From: Danxiaibacter flavus
GTDB taxonomy: Bacteria > Bacteroidota > Bacteroidia > Chitinophagales > Chitinophagaceae
Direction of reading: 5' to 3'
Assembly: GCF_041060425.1 (NCBI RefSeq)
Contig: NZ_JAULBC010000002.1
Span: 1-64,000, forward strand
Length of the DNA stretch: 64,000 bases
Below the pieces are notes generated by a model that did not search any database, was not told the DNA's origin, and worked only from the letters and a program-made list of their open reading frames with translations. Position 1 is the first letter of the stretch; every line of letters begins with the position of its first letter. This document shows, piece by piece, positions 52,765-61,576 of this stretch. Position numbers and translations under genes: made by a program.

Positions 52765-55700
52765 ATGAAAAAAATGAAAGTTTACAGGCAGATACTATTC
52801 TACCTGTGTTTGGTAAATCTTATTACTCCTGCCCTGCTTTACGCGCAGGAAACAAGAATGGATGCAACCGGTATTGTCCGGACTGAAAAAGGAACTCCGT
52901 TGCAAGGCGTAACAGTTGTTGTACAGAACAGTAAAACAAGTTTTACTGCCGGCACACAAACAGACACATCGGGAACTTTTGTATTTAACAAACTGCCTCC
53001 CGGCAATGGCTACAGCTTTACCTTTTCTTATGTAGGATATGAAACACAAACACTGAAAGGTTATGAACTAAAATCAGGCACAACGTTTTCTCTTGTAATA
53101 AAATTAAAAGAAGAAGACAAAGCATTGAATGATGTTGTTGTGGTTGGTTATGGTACACAAAAGAAAGTAAACCTTACCGGCGCTGTTGAACAGGTTACCG
53201 GCAAAGCATTGGAGAACAGGCCGGTTCCTAACCTTACACAAGGCTTACAGGGAGTGGTTCCTAACCTTAATATAGTTATGGGTGATGGTAAGCCAATCCA
53301 ATCCCCTAAGTTCAATGTGAGAGGAACGACTTCTATCGGACAGGGCGGTAATGCACTTGTATTGATTGATGGTGTTGAGGGCGATCCAAGCATGATCAAC
53401 CCCAACGATGTTGCAAGCATATCCGTTTTGAAAGACGCATCTTCTGCAGCTATTTATGGTGCAAGAGGTGCTTTTGGTGTTGTGCTGATCACGACAAAAA
53501 ATCCTACTAAAGACAGATTCAGTATTACTTACTCATCCAGCTATTCATCTAAAACACCAACTACAGTACCTGATATGGTGAGTGATGGTTACCTGTATTC
53601 AAAGATGTTTAATGAAGCATGGACAGCATGGAACGACTATTCTCAAACACCGCAGAACGTAAATAAAACAGTTAAGTTTTCACAGGACTATCTTGCAGAA
53701 TTTGAAAAAAGATCTAAAGATCCAAGTCTGCCTAAAACAGACGTGAACACAAACGGTGAATATGTGTATTACGAAAACACTGACTGGTATGATCTGTTGT
53801 ACAAAAAACACACAGGCGCAACAGAACAAAACTTATCACTTTCCGGGAACAGCGGTAAGGCAAGTTTTTATGTAACTGGCCGCTATTTTGGTCAGAATGG
53901 TTTGTTCCGCTACAATACAGATGATTACAAAATGTATAACCTGCGTGCTAAAGGTTCTATCCAGGTTTATCCGTGGCTGCGCATTGATAACAACACAGAC
54001 TATTCAAGCATGTTGTATCATAACCCGCTGAACGTGGGTGAAGGTGGAGGCATCTGGAGAAACATCGCGGATGAAGGTCACCCGATGGCGCCATTGTTGA
54101 ACCCTGATGGTACACTCTCCTACTCTGCCGCTTATACCGTTGGAGATTTCTTCTACGGTAAGAATGGTATTGATATGAACAGGCGCATTATTAAAAACAC
54201 AACTGGTTTTACATCATCTTTCCTGAAAGACAAATTGCGTATTAAAGGCGACTTTACTTTCCAGAATACCAGCTATGATCAAAACCAGATCCGCGTTCCT
54301 GTTCCTTATAGCAGAAAGCCGGGTATAATTGAATATGTTGGTACCAATACAAATGATATCCAGAATACTACGCAGGAAACACAGTACCTCGCTACCAACA
54401 TTTATGGCGAATACGAAACAAGGTTGAACCGTGACCATTATTTCAAAGCAATGGCTGGTTTCAACTATGAGCAATCGACTTATAAAAACCTGATGGCTCA
54501 AAGAAATGGTTTGATCTATGAAGATGCACATGATATTAACCTCGCGTTGGGCCAGGCAATCACTACACAAGGTGGTTGGGAAAAATGGGCCATCATGGGC
54601 GGCTTCTACCGTTTGAACTATATGTTCAGGGATAAATATCTTTTGGAAGTAAACGGACGTTATGATGGCTCTTCCAAATTCCCTGAAAACCAGCGTTACG
54701 CATTCTTCCCTTCAGTTTCTGGTGGATGGCGCGTATCTAAAGAAGGATTCTGGAAGGTTAATCCGTCAATTATTTCTGATCTGAAAATAAGGGCATCGTA
54801 CGGTTCACTGGGTAACGGTAATATCAGCTCTTATGCTTTCCAGGAAAAATTCAACATCAGTCAGTCCGGTCGCGTTTTGAATGGTGTTCGTCCACAACAA
54901 ACCAGTCAACCAAACGTACTTCCCGACGGTCTTACCTGGGAAAAATCAACAACTGAGAATATCGGTCTTGATCTGGCATTGTTTGGTAATAAGCTGAAGA
55001 TTTCCGGAGATGCTTATATCCGCAAAACGACAGGCATGTTTACTGTTGGTATGTCATTGCCTGCTGTATTCGGAACAGATGTACCGAAAGGAAACTATGC
55101 TGATCTGGAAACAAAAGGATGGGAACTTTCTGCAACATGGAAAGATTACTTTATGGTGGCATCAAAACCATTCAACTACTCTTTCAGGGCGGTATTGTCT
55201 GACTATACAGCAGAAGTTACCAAATACAATAACCCCGAGCAGAAATTATCTGACTACTACGCCGGACAAAAAGTTGGCGAAATATGGGGATACGTTACAG
55301 ATGGCTTCTTCACAAAAGATAACATTGCCGAAGCTTCCAAACAAAAACTGTTTAAAGCTTCAACAAGTGGCCAGTGGTTGCCAGGTGATATCAAGTTTAA
55401 AGATGTTAATGGTGACGGCGTTGTCAATAATGGTGATAACAGGGTAAGCAGTCCTGGTGACATGGTGATCATCGGTAACAACACTCCCCGCTATCTGTAT
55501 GGATTTAATATTGATCTTGACTGGAACAACTTCTTTTTTGGCGCATTCATTCAGGGTGTTGGCAAGCAGCAATGGTGGCCTGGTAGTGAAGCGGACGTTT
55601 TCTGGGGTCAATATAACAGGCCCTATAACCTGCTTCCAAAATCGCAGCTTGGTAATATCTGGTCCGAAGAAAATCCAAATACATACTTCCCAAGATATCG

Positions 55701-56028
55701 TGGCTATTCAGCGCAATCAGGTGGTGGTGAGTTAACTACCAAACAGACAAAATACCTGCAGAATATTGCTTATACAAGAATCAAGAACATTCAGTTGGGG
55801 TACATTCTTCCACAAAGACTGATCAGCAAAATAAAAATGCAGAATGCAAGGGTTTATATCTCCGGAGAAAACCTGTTCTCATGGTCTCCGCTGTATAAGG
55901 TAACCAAAGATCTTGATCCGGAAAACACAGGCGGATCTGACATGGTGCTGACTACTGGCGGCTCAGGCAATGGAAACAACTATCCGCTGTTGAAAAGTGT
56001 GACAATAGGTTTGTCTGTTACATTCTAA
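52765..56028 (+). CDS. SusC/RagA-family TonB-linked outer-membrane protein
   Basis: 1087 aa. The signal peptide ends near LYAQ. The carboxypeptidase-regulatory-like domain begins at once (ATGIVRTEKGTPLQGVTVVV). The SusC signature NDVVVVGYGTQKKVNLTGAV and plug (FNVRGTTSIGQGGNALVLID; SISVLKDASSAAIYGARGAF) follow, and then the barrel to VTIGLSVTF. There is no STN (secretin/TonB short N-terminal) domain before it, although such a domain is usual in FecR-controlled SusC proteins. Substrate uptake with the SusD encoded about 110 bp downstream. Confidence 0.96.
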   Translation: MKKMKVYRQILFYLCLVNLITPALLYAQETRMDATGIVRTEKGTPLQGVTVVVQNSKTSFTAGTQTDTSGTFVFNKLPPGNGYSFTFSYVGYETQTLKGYELKSGTTFSLVIKLKEEDKALNDVVVVGYGTQKKVNLTGAVEQVTGKALENRPVPNLTQGLQGVVPNLNIVMGDGKPIQSPKFNVRGTTSIGQGGNALVLIDGVEGDPSMINPNDVASISVLKDASSAAIYGARGAFGVVLITTKNPTKDRFSITYSSSYSSKTPTTVPDMVSDGYLYSKMFNEAWTAWNDYSQTPQNVNKTVKFSQDYLAEFEKRSKDPSLPKTDVNTNGEYVYYENTDWYDLLYKKHTGATEQNLSLSGNSGKASFYVTGRYFGQNGLFRYNTDDYKMYNLRAKGSIQVYPWLRIDNNTDYSSMLYHNPLNVGEGGGIWRNIADEGHPMAPLLNPDGTLSYSAAYTVGDFFYGKNGIDMNRRIIKNTTGFTSSFLKDKLRIKGDFTFQNTSYDQNQIRVPVPYSRKPGIIEYVGTNTNDIQNTTQETQYLATNIYGEYETRLNRDHYFKAMAGFNYEQSTYKNLMAQRNGLIYEDAHDINLALGQAITTQGGWEKWAIMGGFYRLNYMFRDKYLLEVNGRYDGSSKFPENQRYAFFPSVSGGWRVSKEGFWKVNPSIISDLKIRASYGSLGNGNISSYAFQEKFNISQSGRVLNGVRPQQTSQPNVLPDGLTWEKSTTENIGLDLALFGNKLKISGDAYIRKTTGMFTVGMSLPAVFGTDVPKGNYADLETKGWELSATWKDYFMVASKPFNYSFRAVLSDYTAEVTKYNNPEQKLSDYYAGQKVGEIWGYVTDGFFTKDNIAEASKQKLFKASTSGQWLPGDIKFKDVNGDGVVNNGDNRVSSPGDMVIIGNNTPRYLYGFNIDLDWNNFFFGAFIQGVGKQQWWPGSEADVFWGQYNRPYNLLPKSQLGNIWSEENPNTYFPRYRGYSAQSGGGELTTKQTKYLQNIAYTRIKNIQLGYILPQRLISKIKMQNARVYISGENLFSWSPLYKVTKDLDPENTGGSDMVLTTGGSGNGNNYPLLKSVTIGLSVTF

Positions 56029-56136
56029 AACTGACGATCGGATTATAAATAGCAAAAGGAGCCGAATGATGTCAGTCTTAATGAAGTCGATGATAAAAAC
56101 GTTCACTCCAATTCATAAAAAATTAATCATTCAAGG

Positions 56137-57912
56137 ATGAAAAAATATTTGTTCTGGCTGGCTGCAAGTATAACGTTTATAAGTTGCAGTAAACAGCTTA
56201 ACCAGCTTCCCGAATCAACTGCATCAAACGGCGCTGTGTTTGGAAGTGAGAAAGGTTTGGAATTATATACAAATTCTTTTTACAACATATTGCCCGATGC
56301 GAACTCGCTAATAAGAGGCGATGAAATGACTGATTACCTGGCAAGAACGCAGGTGCCGGATTTTCTGAGACCGGGCGCCTATGGTCCGCGCCAAAGCAGC
56401 GGCTGGACCTGGACCGATCTTCGCAACATCAACTACTTTATCGAAAACACGGCCGCATCTAAAGTGTCGGATGATGCAAAGAAAAATTATACCGCCATTG
56501 CACGATTCTTCAGGGCCTGGTTCTATTTTGATAAAGTAAAACGTTTTGGCGATGTGCCCTGGTATAGCAAAACCATGAGTGTTACCGACTCAGCTTTATA
56601 CAAGCCACGCGATCCAAGAACGCTTGTAATGGACTCTGTGCTGGCAGATCTGAACTATGCCTGCGAAAACATAAAAGCTACTGATGACAAAACAAGAAGC
56701 CTTGTTACAAAGTATGTGGCTTACGCTTTTAAATCGAGAGTATGTTTATTTGAAGGCACATTCAGAAAATATCATTCTGAATATAAGTTACAAAGCAGTG
56801 CTGCACAATGGTTGAATGAATCTATAGTTGCAGCTCAAAAGGTAATGACAGAAGGCGGCTTTAGCCTGAATACAGCGCAAGGAAACGATAAGTCTTACAG
56901 GCAATTGTTTACTAACAAGACGCCTGTTTCATCTGAAATTATCATTGCCTCTGTTGTTGATCCTTCCCTGGCAGTTTACAATGACGCTAACTGGTATTGG
57001 ACCAGCGCTACTTATGGTGCCAGATTAAGCTTTACAAGAACTTTTGTCAATACCTATTTGAATATTGACGGAACACCTTTTACGTCTAAAGCGGGTTATG
57101 AAACAATGCCGTTTGTTGATGAAGTGAAGGGCAGGGATTTGCGTTTGCAGCAAACCATCCGTATGGGTGATTACAAAAGGATCAATGGCGGTGTTGCAGA
57201 GCCTGCCCCTCCTGTATTTTCTTACACCTATACCGGATATCAGCCTATTAAATGGTGCCTTGACGACACCTATTATGATGGCGGTACGCGCAATGAGAAT
57301 TCCATCTCAATGATCAGGTATGCTGAAGTTCTGTTGAACTATGCTGAAGCTAAAGCAGAACTGAACCAGCTGACAGATGAAGACTGGTCCAAAACTGTTG
57401 GTGCGCTTCGTAAAAGAGCCGGCATTACGGGTGGCACAGACGCCAAACCAACTATGGCAGATCCATACCTGAAGGCAAATTATTTCCCTGAAATTTCTGA
57501 CCCCACATTGTTAGAGATCCGTCGTGAGCGCAGTATTGAATTATCGCTTGAAGGTTTGCGCTACTATGACATTGTAAGATGGGCAAAAGGTAACCTGATG
57601 CAGCAAACATGGAATGGTTTCTATGTACCTGCACTGGATGTTCCGATGGACCTGAACGGCGATGGCATACTGGATGTTTGCTTCTACAAAACAAAACCGG
57701 CGACGCAGGTTGCAGGCGTTACGTACATCAACGTAGCAGAAACGATCAGCGGCGGGGTGAATCCGCAAAGACTTTCTCACGATACATATGGTGAACTTAC
57801 CTGGCTGACAAATGTTCAGAGAGTATTTGAAGATAAAAATTATCTTTACCCGATACCGGAAAATGACAGGCTGATGAACCCGAATTTGGGACAGAACCCG
57901 GGATGGCAGTAG
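56137..57912 (+). CDS. SusD/RagB-family nutrient-binding lipoprotein
   Basis: 591 aa. Lipoprotein signal with lipobox FISC (Cys17) then NQLPEST. Helical TPR-like segments include NYTAIARFFRAWFYFDKVKR and YVAYAFKSRVCLFEGTFRKY. The C-terminal SusD region includes ISMIRYAEVLLNYAEAKAEL, VGALRKRAGI, EIRRERSIELSLEGLRYYDI and the ending YLYPIPENDRLMNPNLGQNP. It partners the SusC above. The stop codon TAG is immediately followed by a GTACGATG array. Confidence 0.96.
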   Translation: MKKYLFWLAASITFISCSKQLNQLPESTASNGAVFGSEKGLELYTNSFYNILPDANSLIRGDEMTDYLARTQVPDFLRPGAYGPRQSSGWTWTDLRNINYFIENTAASKVSDDAKKNYTAIARFFRAWFYFDKVKRFGDVPWYSKTMSVTDSALYKPRDPRTLVMDSVLADLNYACENIKATDDKTRSLVTKYVAYAFKSRVCLFEGTFRKYHSEYKLQSSAAQWLNESIVAAQKVMTEGGFSLNTAQGNDKSYRQLFTNKTPVSSEIIIASVVDPSLAVYNDANWYWTSATYGARLSFTRTFVNTYLNIDGTPFTSKAGYETMPFVDEVKGRDLRLQQTIRMGDYKRINGGVAEPAPPVFSYTYTGYQPIKWCLDDTYYDGGTRNENSISMIRYAEVLLNYAEAKAELNQLTDEDWSKTVGALRKRAGITGGTDAKPTMADPYLKANYFPEISDPTLLEIRRERSIELSLEGLRYYDIVRWAKGNLMQQTWNGFYVPALDVPMDLNGDGILDVCFYKTKPATQVAGVTYINVAETISGGVNPQRLSHDTYGELTWLTNVQRVFEDKNYLYPIPENDRLMNPNLGQNPGWQ

Positions 57913-58115
57913 GATGTACGATGTTAGATGTACGATGTGATTTAAGTACGAATTACGAAGTACGAAGTACGAATAATTGCCGCGCCAGAAGATTGTTCTA
58001 TAATTTATAAATAGGAAAAGGTATCAGATGTCCGGGATAGCATTTTATTGCTGATGGCTGATAACTAAAAGCTGACAGCTACCTGACACCTGATACCTGA
58101 TACCTGAAACCTAAA
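57911..58115. repeat. Mosaic of four word arrays between SusD and the EEP gene
   Basis: In order: GGATGTACGATGTTAGATG (starting in the SusD stop codon), AAGTACGAATTACGAAG with GTACGAAGTACGAAT, GCTGATGGCTGATAAC with AAAGCTGACAGC, then ACCTGACACCTGATACCTG repeated to 58115. Four families adjoin in about 200 bp, as at 11341-11482. Confidence 0.78.
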
Positions 58116-58131
58116 AACCAAACGATTCGAC

Positions 58132-58965
58132 ATGAAAAAATGTATTAGCTTAATTACCTTTTGCGTGCTGGTGATTGTAGTGCACGCACAAACGCTGAGA
58201 GTGGCGTCTTATAACCTGAGATACGACAATAAAGGAGACAGCGGCAACCTTTGGGTAAACCGCGCCCCAATTATCGGCGCATTGGTTGCCTTTCACGACT
58301 TTGACATTTTTGGTACGCAGGAAGGCCTGCAAAACCAACTGGAAGATCTTCAAAAACAGTTACCTGAATATTCATGGTATGGTCGTGGACGTGATGACGG
58401 AGAAACCAAAGGCGAACACTCGGCTATCTTTTACAAAAAAGACAAATTTGATTTGGTGGATAAAGGAGATTTCTGGTTGTCTCAAACACCTGAAAAACCC
58501 GGTCCGGGTTGGGATGCTAAACTGAACAGGATCTGTTCCTGGGTAAAGCTGAACGACAAGCAAACAAAAAAGACTTTCTATTTCTTCAATGTACACTTTG
58601 ATCACCAGGGCGTGCAGGCAAGGGTTGAAAGCAGCAAGCTGATTCTGAAAAAAATAAAAGACATCGCCGGATCAAATACAGTGATCTTTACCGGAGACTT
58701 TAACGGAGGTCATAATTCTGAGTGGTACAAAAATATTGCTCAGTCAGGCTTCCTGAACGATGCCTTAAAACTTGCTAAGAATCCTTATGTCAACAACGGT
58801 TCTTTCAACGCTTTCGGGCATAGTGTAAACAGCAACGAGATCATTGATCACATCTTCCTTTCAAATGGTTTAGCTGTAAACAAATACGGGATCTTAACAG
58901 ATACTTATCATGGCAAGTATCCTTCAGATCATTATCCAGTGATGGTGGTGTTGGATTGGAAATAG
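58132..58965 (+). CDS. Endonuclease/exonuclease/phosphatase-family enzyme (exported)
   Basis: 277 aa with a signal peptide (ISLITFCVLVIVVHAQ). The DNase I-like (EEP) fold is shown by RVASYNLRYDNKGD, the catalytic glutamate in FGTQEGLQNQLEDL, FFNVHFDHQGVQARVESSKL, FTGDFNGGHNSEWY, IIDHIFLSNGL and the final SDHYPVMVVLDWK. All metal and catalytic motifs are present. It hydrolyses a phosphodiester or phosphomonoester outside the cytoplasm. Position after SusC/SusD suggests that the imported ligand is phosphate-containing, but the array-filled gap means it may be a separate transcript. Its stop TAG starts a repeat. Confidence 0.9.
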   Translation: MKKCISLITFCVLVIVVHAQTLRVASYNLRYDNKGDSGNLWVNRAPIIGALVAFHDFDIFGTQEGLQNQLEDLQKQLPEYSWYGRGRDDGETKGEHSAIFYKKDKFDLVDKGDFWLSQTPEKPGPGWDAKLNRICSWVKLNDKQTKKTFYFFNVHFDHQGVQARVESSKLILKKIKDIAGSNTVIFTGDFNGGHNSEWYKNIAQSGFLNDALKLAKNPYVNNGSFNAFGHSVNSNEIIDHIFLSNGLAVNKYGILTDTYHGKYPSDHYPVMVVLDWK

Positions 58966-59100
58966 TGAATGGTCAATGGTGAATAGTGAAAGGTTTAGGC
59001 AGGCTCATTGTTCACTGGCAGGTCACCTAAGTGAATAGTCAATGGTGAATAGTGAAAGGTTTAGGCTGGTTCATTGTTCACAGGCAAGTAATAAAAAGGT
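58966..59100. repeat. GTGAATAGTGAAAGG array after the EEP gene
   Basis: Two to three copies of a ~65-bp unit composed of GGTCAATGGTGAATAGTG, AAAGGTTTAGGC and TCATTGTTCACTGGCAGG. It begins at the stop codon (AAATAGTGAATGG). The last copy leads into the terminator at 59093. Confidence 0.8.
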
Positions 59101-59135
59101 CAAAAGCGAGGTAACTCACGCTTTTGACCTTTTTT
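59093..59135 (+). terminator. Terminator (first copy)
   Basis: Arms AAAAAGGTCAAAAGCG and CGCTTTTGACCTTTTT around a 10-nt loop with T-run. It is part of a unit duplicated at 59339. Confidence 0.8.
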
Positions 59136-59156
59136 ATGTGTATGATTAATTTCATG

Positions 59157-59262
59157 CGCCGTGGTTCGTGTCTCACGAACCACAAGTCAACCTTTTTTTT
59201 AATTTCGTAATGGATAACCCGCAAAACAATTAATGACGGTTCGTGAGACACGAACCACGGCG
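59157..59262. repeat. REP-like inverted pair
   Basis: Two copies of a 25-bp sequence face each other: 59157-59181 (CGCC then GTGGTTCGTG, TCT, CACGAACC) and its exact reverse complement at 59238-59262. Each is itself a palindrome, with arms GGTTCGTG and CACGAACC around a 3-nt centre. The 56 bp between them are A/T-rich. The CGCCGTGG start resembles the GTGG/GTAG head of REP sequences mobilised by RAYT transposases. Diverged relatives flank higBA. Confidence 0.8.
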
Positions 59263-59275
59263 TTAAAATATGAAA

Positions 59276-59340
59276 AGTGAATAGTCAATAGTGAATAGTG
59301 AAAGATTTAAGCCGGTTCATTGTTCACTGGCAGATAATAA
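59276..59340. repeat. Second copy of the GTGAATAGTGAAAG unit
   Basis: Repeats the 59036-59100 sequence (AGTCAATAGTGAATAGTG, then AAAGATTTAAGCC and GGTTCATTGTTCACTGGC) at a distance of about 246 bp, together with the following terminator. Confidence 0.75.
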
Positions 59341-59383
59341 AAAAGGTCAAAAGCGAGATAACTCTCAGGCTTTTGACCTTTTT
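59339..59383. terminator. Terminator (second copy)
   Basis: Arms AAAAAAGGTCAAAAGC and GCTTTTGACCTTTT around a loop; diverged duplicate of the hairpin at 59093. Able to work in both directions. Confidence 0.75.
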
Positions 59384-59479
59384 AATTACAAGTTGAACCT
59401 ATTCCAATTCAATCAATAATTTATTTACAACGTTTCAGTTTGCAAAAAGCAAGTTTAGCAAATCACTTGCGAAGATGCA

Positions 59480-59530
59480 CCTTTCACTATTCACCATTCA
59501 CTATTGACTATTCTCACCTTTCACTATTTG
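59480..59530 (-). repeat. GTGAATAGTGAAAGG array at the trhO stop codon
   Basis: Inverse orientation of the arrays at 58966 and 59276. The last codons of trhO (Ser-Gln-Ile-Val-Lys-Gly-Glu-Asn-Ser-Gln-stop) are read from AGTCAAATAGTGAAAGG and AATAGTCAATAGTG units. Confidence 0.75.
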
Positions 59531-60580
59531 ACTCTCTTTCCCTCTCAATTCACTCAACTTCGGTCTTAGCCTTGCCTTCGATTTATTGAAAATATTTCTG
59601 CCCTTATCGATGCCCTCGCGAATTTCTTTTTGACGCTCTACCGGCAAGTGAATAGTTTCCTGGCATTCTTTGCTGCAGCAGCCATCATGTTCAGCTGCAC
59701 AACTCTCACATTGAATGAACAGCAAATGGCAGCCATCATTTTTGCAATTGGTATGTGTATCGCAAGGTTTGCCACATTGATGACAATGAGCGATTACATC
59801 CTCTGTAATCCGCTCTCCCAACCTGTTATCAAACACGAAATTCTTTCCGATAAATTTGCTGTCGAGCCCTTCTTCTTTTATTTGCTTGGCATAGTTAATA
59901 ATACCGCCCTCCAGGTGAAAAACATTCTTAAATCCTTTATGCAGCATATAAGCACTGGCCTTCTCACAGCGGATGCCACCTGTGCAGTACATAATGATAT
60001 TTTGTTCTTCTTTGCCTTGCAGCATATCTACTGCCATAGGTAATTGATCCCTGAATGTATCTGATGGAATTTCCACTGCATTTTCAAAATGTCCCACTTC
60101 ATATTCGTAGTGATTGCGCATGTCGATGACGATTGTATCATCATTCTTTAACAACTCATTCATCTGCGAAGCGTTTACATACCTCCCTTTATTGTCCATA
60201 TCAAAAGATGGATCATCTATACCATCAGCAACTATCTTTTCCCTCACTTTAATCTTTAGCACCCAGAAAGATTTCCCGTCGTCGTCTACTGCAATATTTA
60301 ACCGTAGTCCGTTTAAAGCTTCTATAGAATATAGGAATTCTTTAAGCAGATCAAAGTTGACAGACGGCACACTGATCTGCGCATTGATACCTTCTTTAGC
60401 GACATAAATGCGACCAAACACTTTTAATGTGTGCAAATGTTTGTACAAATAATCACGAAACTCCTGTGGATTTTGAATGTGGAAGTAACAATAAAAACTA
60501 ATGGTGGTCCTGGATTCTTTTTCTTCCAATAAACGCTTCTTCAGTTCCTCGTTAGAAACACGGTTGTGTAATACTGCCAT
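59501..60580 (-). CDS. trhO: tRNA uridine(34) hydroxylase / rhodanese-like protein
   Basis: 359 aa, YceA/TrhO family, which hydroxylates U34 of some tRNAs. The N-terminal domain (YCYFHIQNPQEFRDYLYKHL; GRIYVAKEGINAQISVPS) precedes a rhodanese domain with VIDMRNHYEYEVGHFENAVE and the active-site loop MYCTGGIRCEKASAYML. The C-terminal extension is Cys-rich (VIAHCHQCGKPCDTHTNCKN; LFIQCESCAAEHDGCCSKEC) and probably binds zinc. The final ten residues, rich in Ser/Gln, are encoded by a repeat array and are presumably not conserved. Confidence 0.94.
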   Translation of the reverse strand: MAVLHNRVSNEELKKRLLEEKESRTTISFYCYFHIQNPQEFRDYLYKHLHTLKVFGRIYVAKEGINAQISVPSVNFDLLKEFLYSIEALNGLRLNIAVDDDGKSFWVLKIKVREKIVADGIDDPSFDMDNKGRYVNASQMNELLKNDDTIVIDMRNHYEYEVGHFENAVEIPSDTFRDQLPMAVDMLQGKEEQNIIMYCTGGIRCEKASAYMLHKGFKNVFHLEGGIINYAKQIKEEGLDSKFIGKNFVFDNRLGERITEDVIAHCHQCGKPCDTHTNCKNDGCHLLFIQCESCAAEHDGCCSKECQETIHLPVERQKEIREGIDKGRNIFNKSKARLRPKLSELRGKESQIVKGENSQ

Positions 60581-61125
60581 AAATAAACATTTCAGATATC
60601 ACTTTAAATACTAAAGCAATATTCCATTAAACAATATGGACTCACTTGCAGGGTGAGCAAAATTTTAAATTGGGTGCAAAGATAAGCAGAATCATTGGAG
60701 CTAACGCAATACAATATATAGAAACAACGTTAAAGCAAACTGTTAGATGTTTTCATCGATTGTATAATTACATACAACTTATATGTTCATGCTACACATT
60801 GTTGAATCCCGCAAAACTCTTATCAAATTGTTAAAGCCACTTAACAATAAAAACAAATGTCTGAAATCATTGTATTTTATTGTTCATCATTCATGATAAA
60901 ATCCACTTTAAGCCTTTCTTATGTGAATTAATTCCTCTTAAACAGTCTATTAAAAATACTATAAAATTGATCAATGTCAATTTGCTTTATGATGCGCAAA
61001 GTATCTTCGTACCGCCCAAAAAAACGTTTTAGTTAAGGCCTGTATTCTTCGATGAAAAATGAAGTTAGTATTACCAAAATGCAATGTTCTATCGTTAAAT
61101 CATTTGCCTTAACCATCCTAAAAAA
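60581..61125. other. Intergenic region, no gene recognised
   Basis: 545 bp, A/T-rich. The only open frame (60646-60834, 62 codons) has no recognisable features. No TAnnTTTG element or clear terminator was found. Confidence 0.35.
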
Positions 61126-61521
61126 TTGAATCCGGTGCTGAACGAAAATTTAACAAAATATCAATCCGAAGGCTTAAGAAAGCTTATCAGATATAATAGG
61201 AAATATCCCTTAAATGATACAGCTTATAAGTCAAACAGGAAAATAATTGACGAGTTTATTACGTTGTTTTGTGAGTATGATCTGGCCGATAATGATTATA
61301 TGGCTATTCAACTTGCTGCGAATAATAACAACTCACTCACCAATTATATTTTTAAAAACAAACTATCACTTGCTTCAATCTTAAAGTGTATTACTTACAT
61401 CATATGGACAGACAGAATTGTTGACAATTACTTATACAATCGTCTAAAAGATAACACACTTATTGAGCTGATGAACCAGCTCGAAGAGCTCCTTTCCAAG
61501 GAACAAAAAATGGAATGTTAA
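61126..61521 (+). CDS. Hypothetical protein (DUF6508-like)
   Basis: 131 aa, soluble, helical. The C-terminal half (LASILKCITYIIWTDRIVDN, then YLYNRLKDNTLIELMNQLEE) resembles the DUF6508 pattern of a helix, an Arg-containing turn and a leucine-rich last helix. No function is known. There is no ATG at the N-terminus; TTG at 61126 or GTG at 61135 may be used. The stop codon lies inside a terminator stem. Confidence 0.6.
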   Translation: MNPVLNENLTKYQSEGLRKLIRYNRKYPLNDTAYKSNRKIIDEFITLFCEYDLADNDYMAIQLAANNNNSLTNYIFKNKLSLASILKCITYIIWTDRIVDNYLYNRLKDNTLIELMNQLEELLSKEQKMEC

Positions 61522-61540
61522 CAGGAAACATTCCATTTTT
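61506..61540. terminator. Bidirectional terminator between convergent genes
   Basis: Arms AAAAATGGAATGTT and AACATTCCATTTTT with a 7-nt loop. The 5' arm overlaps the last codons and stop of the DUF6508-like gene. Confidence 0.8.
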
Positions 61541-61576
61541 GCTTACAGAGTTATTTAAGAACAGTTTAATCTTTAT

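Noticed and set aside
60646..60834. 62-codon frame between trhO and the DUF6508-like gene
   Set aside because: No promoter, no similarity and codon use unlike the neighbours.
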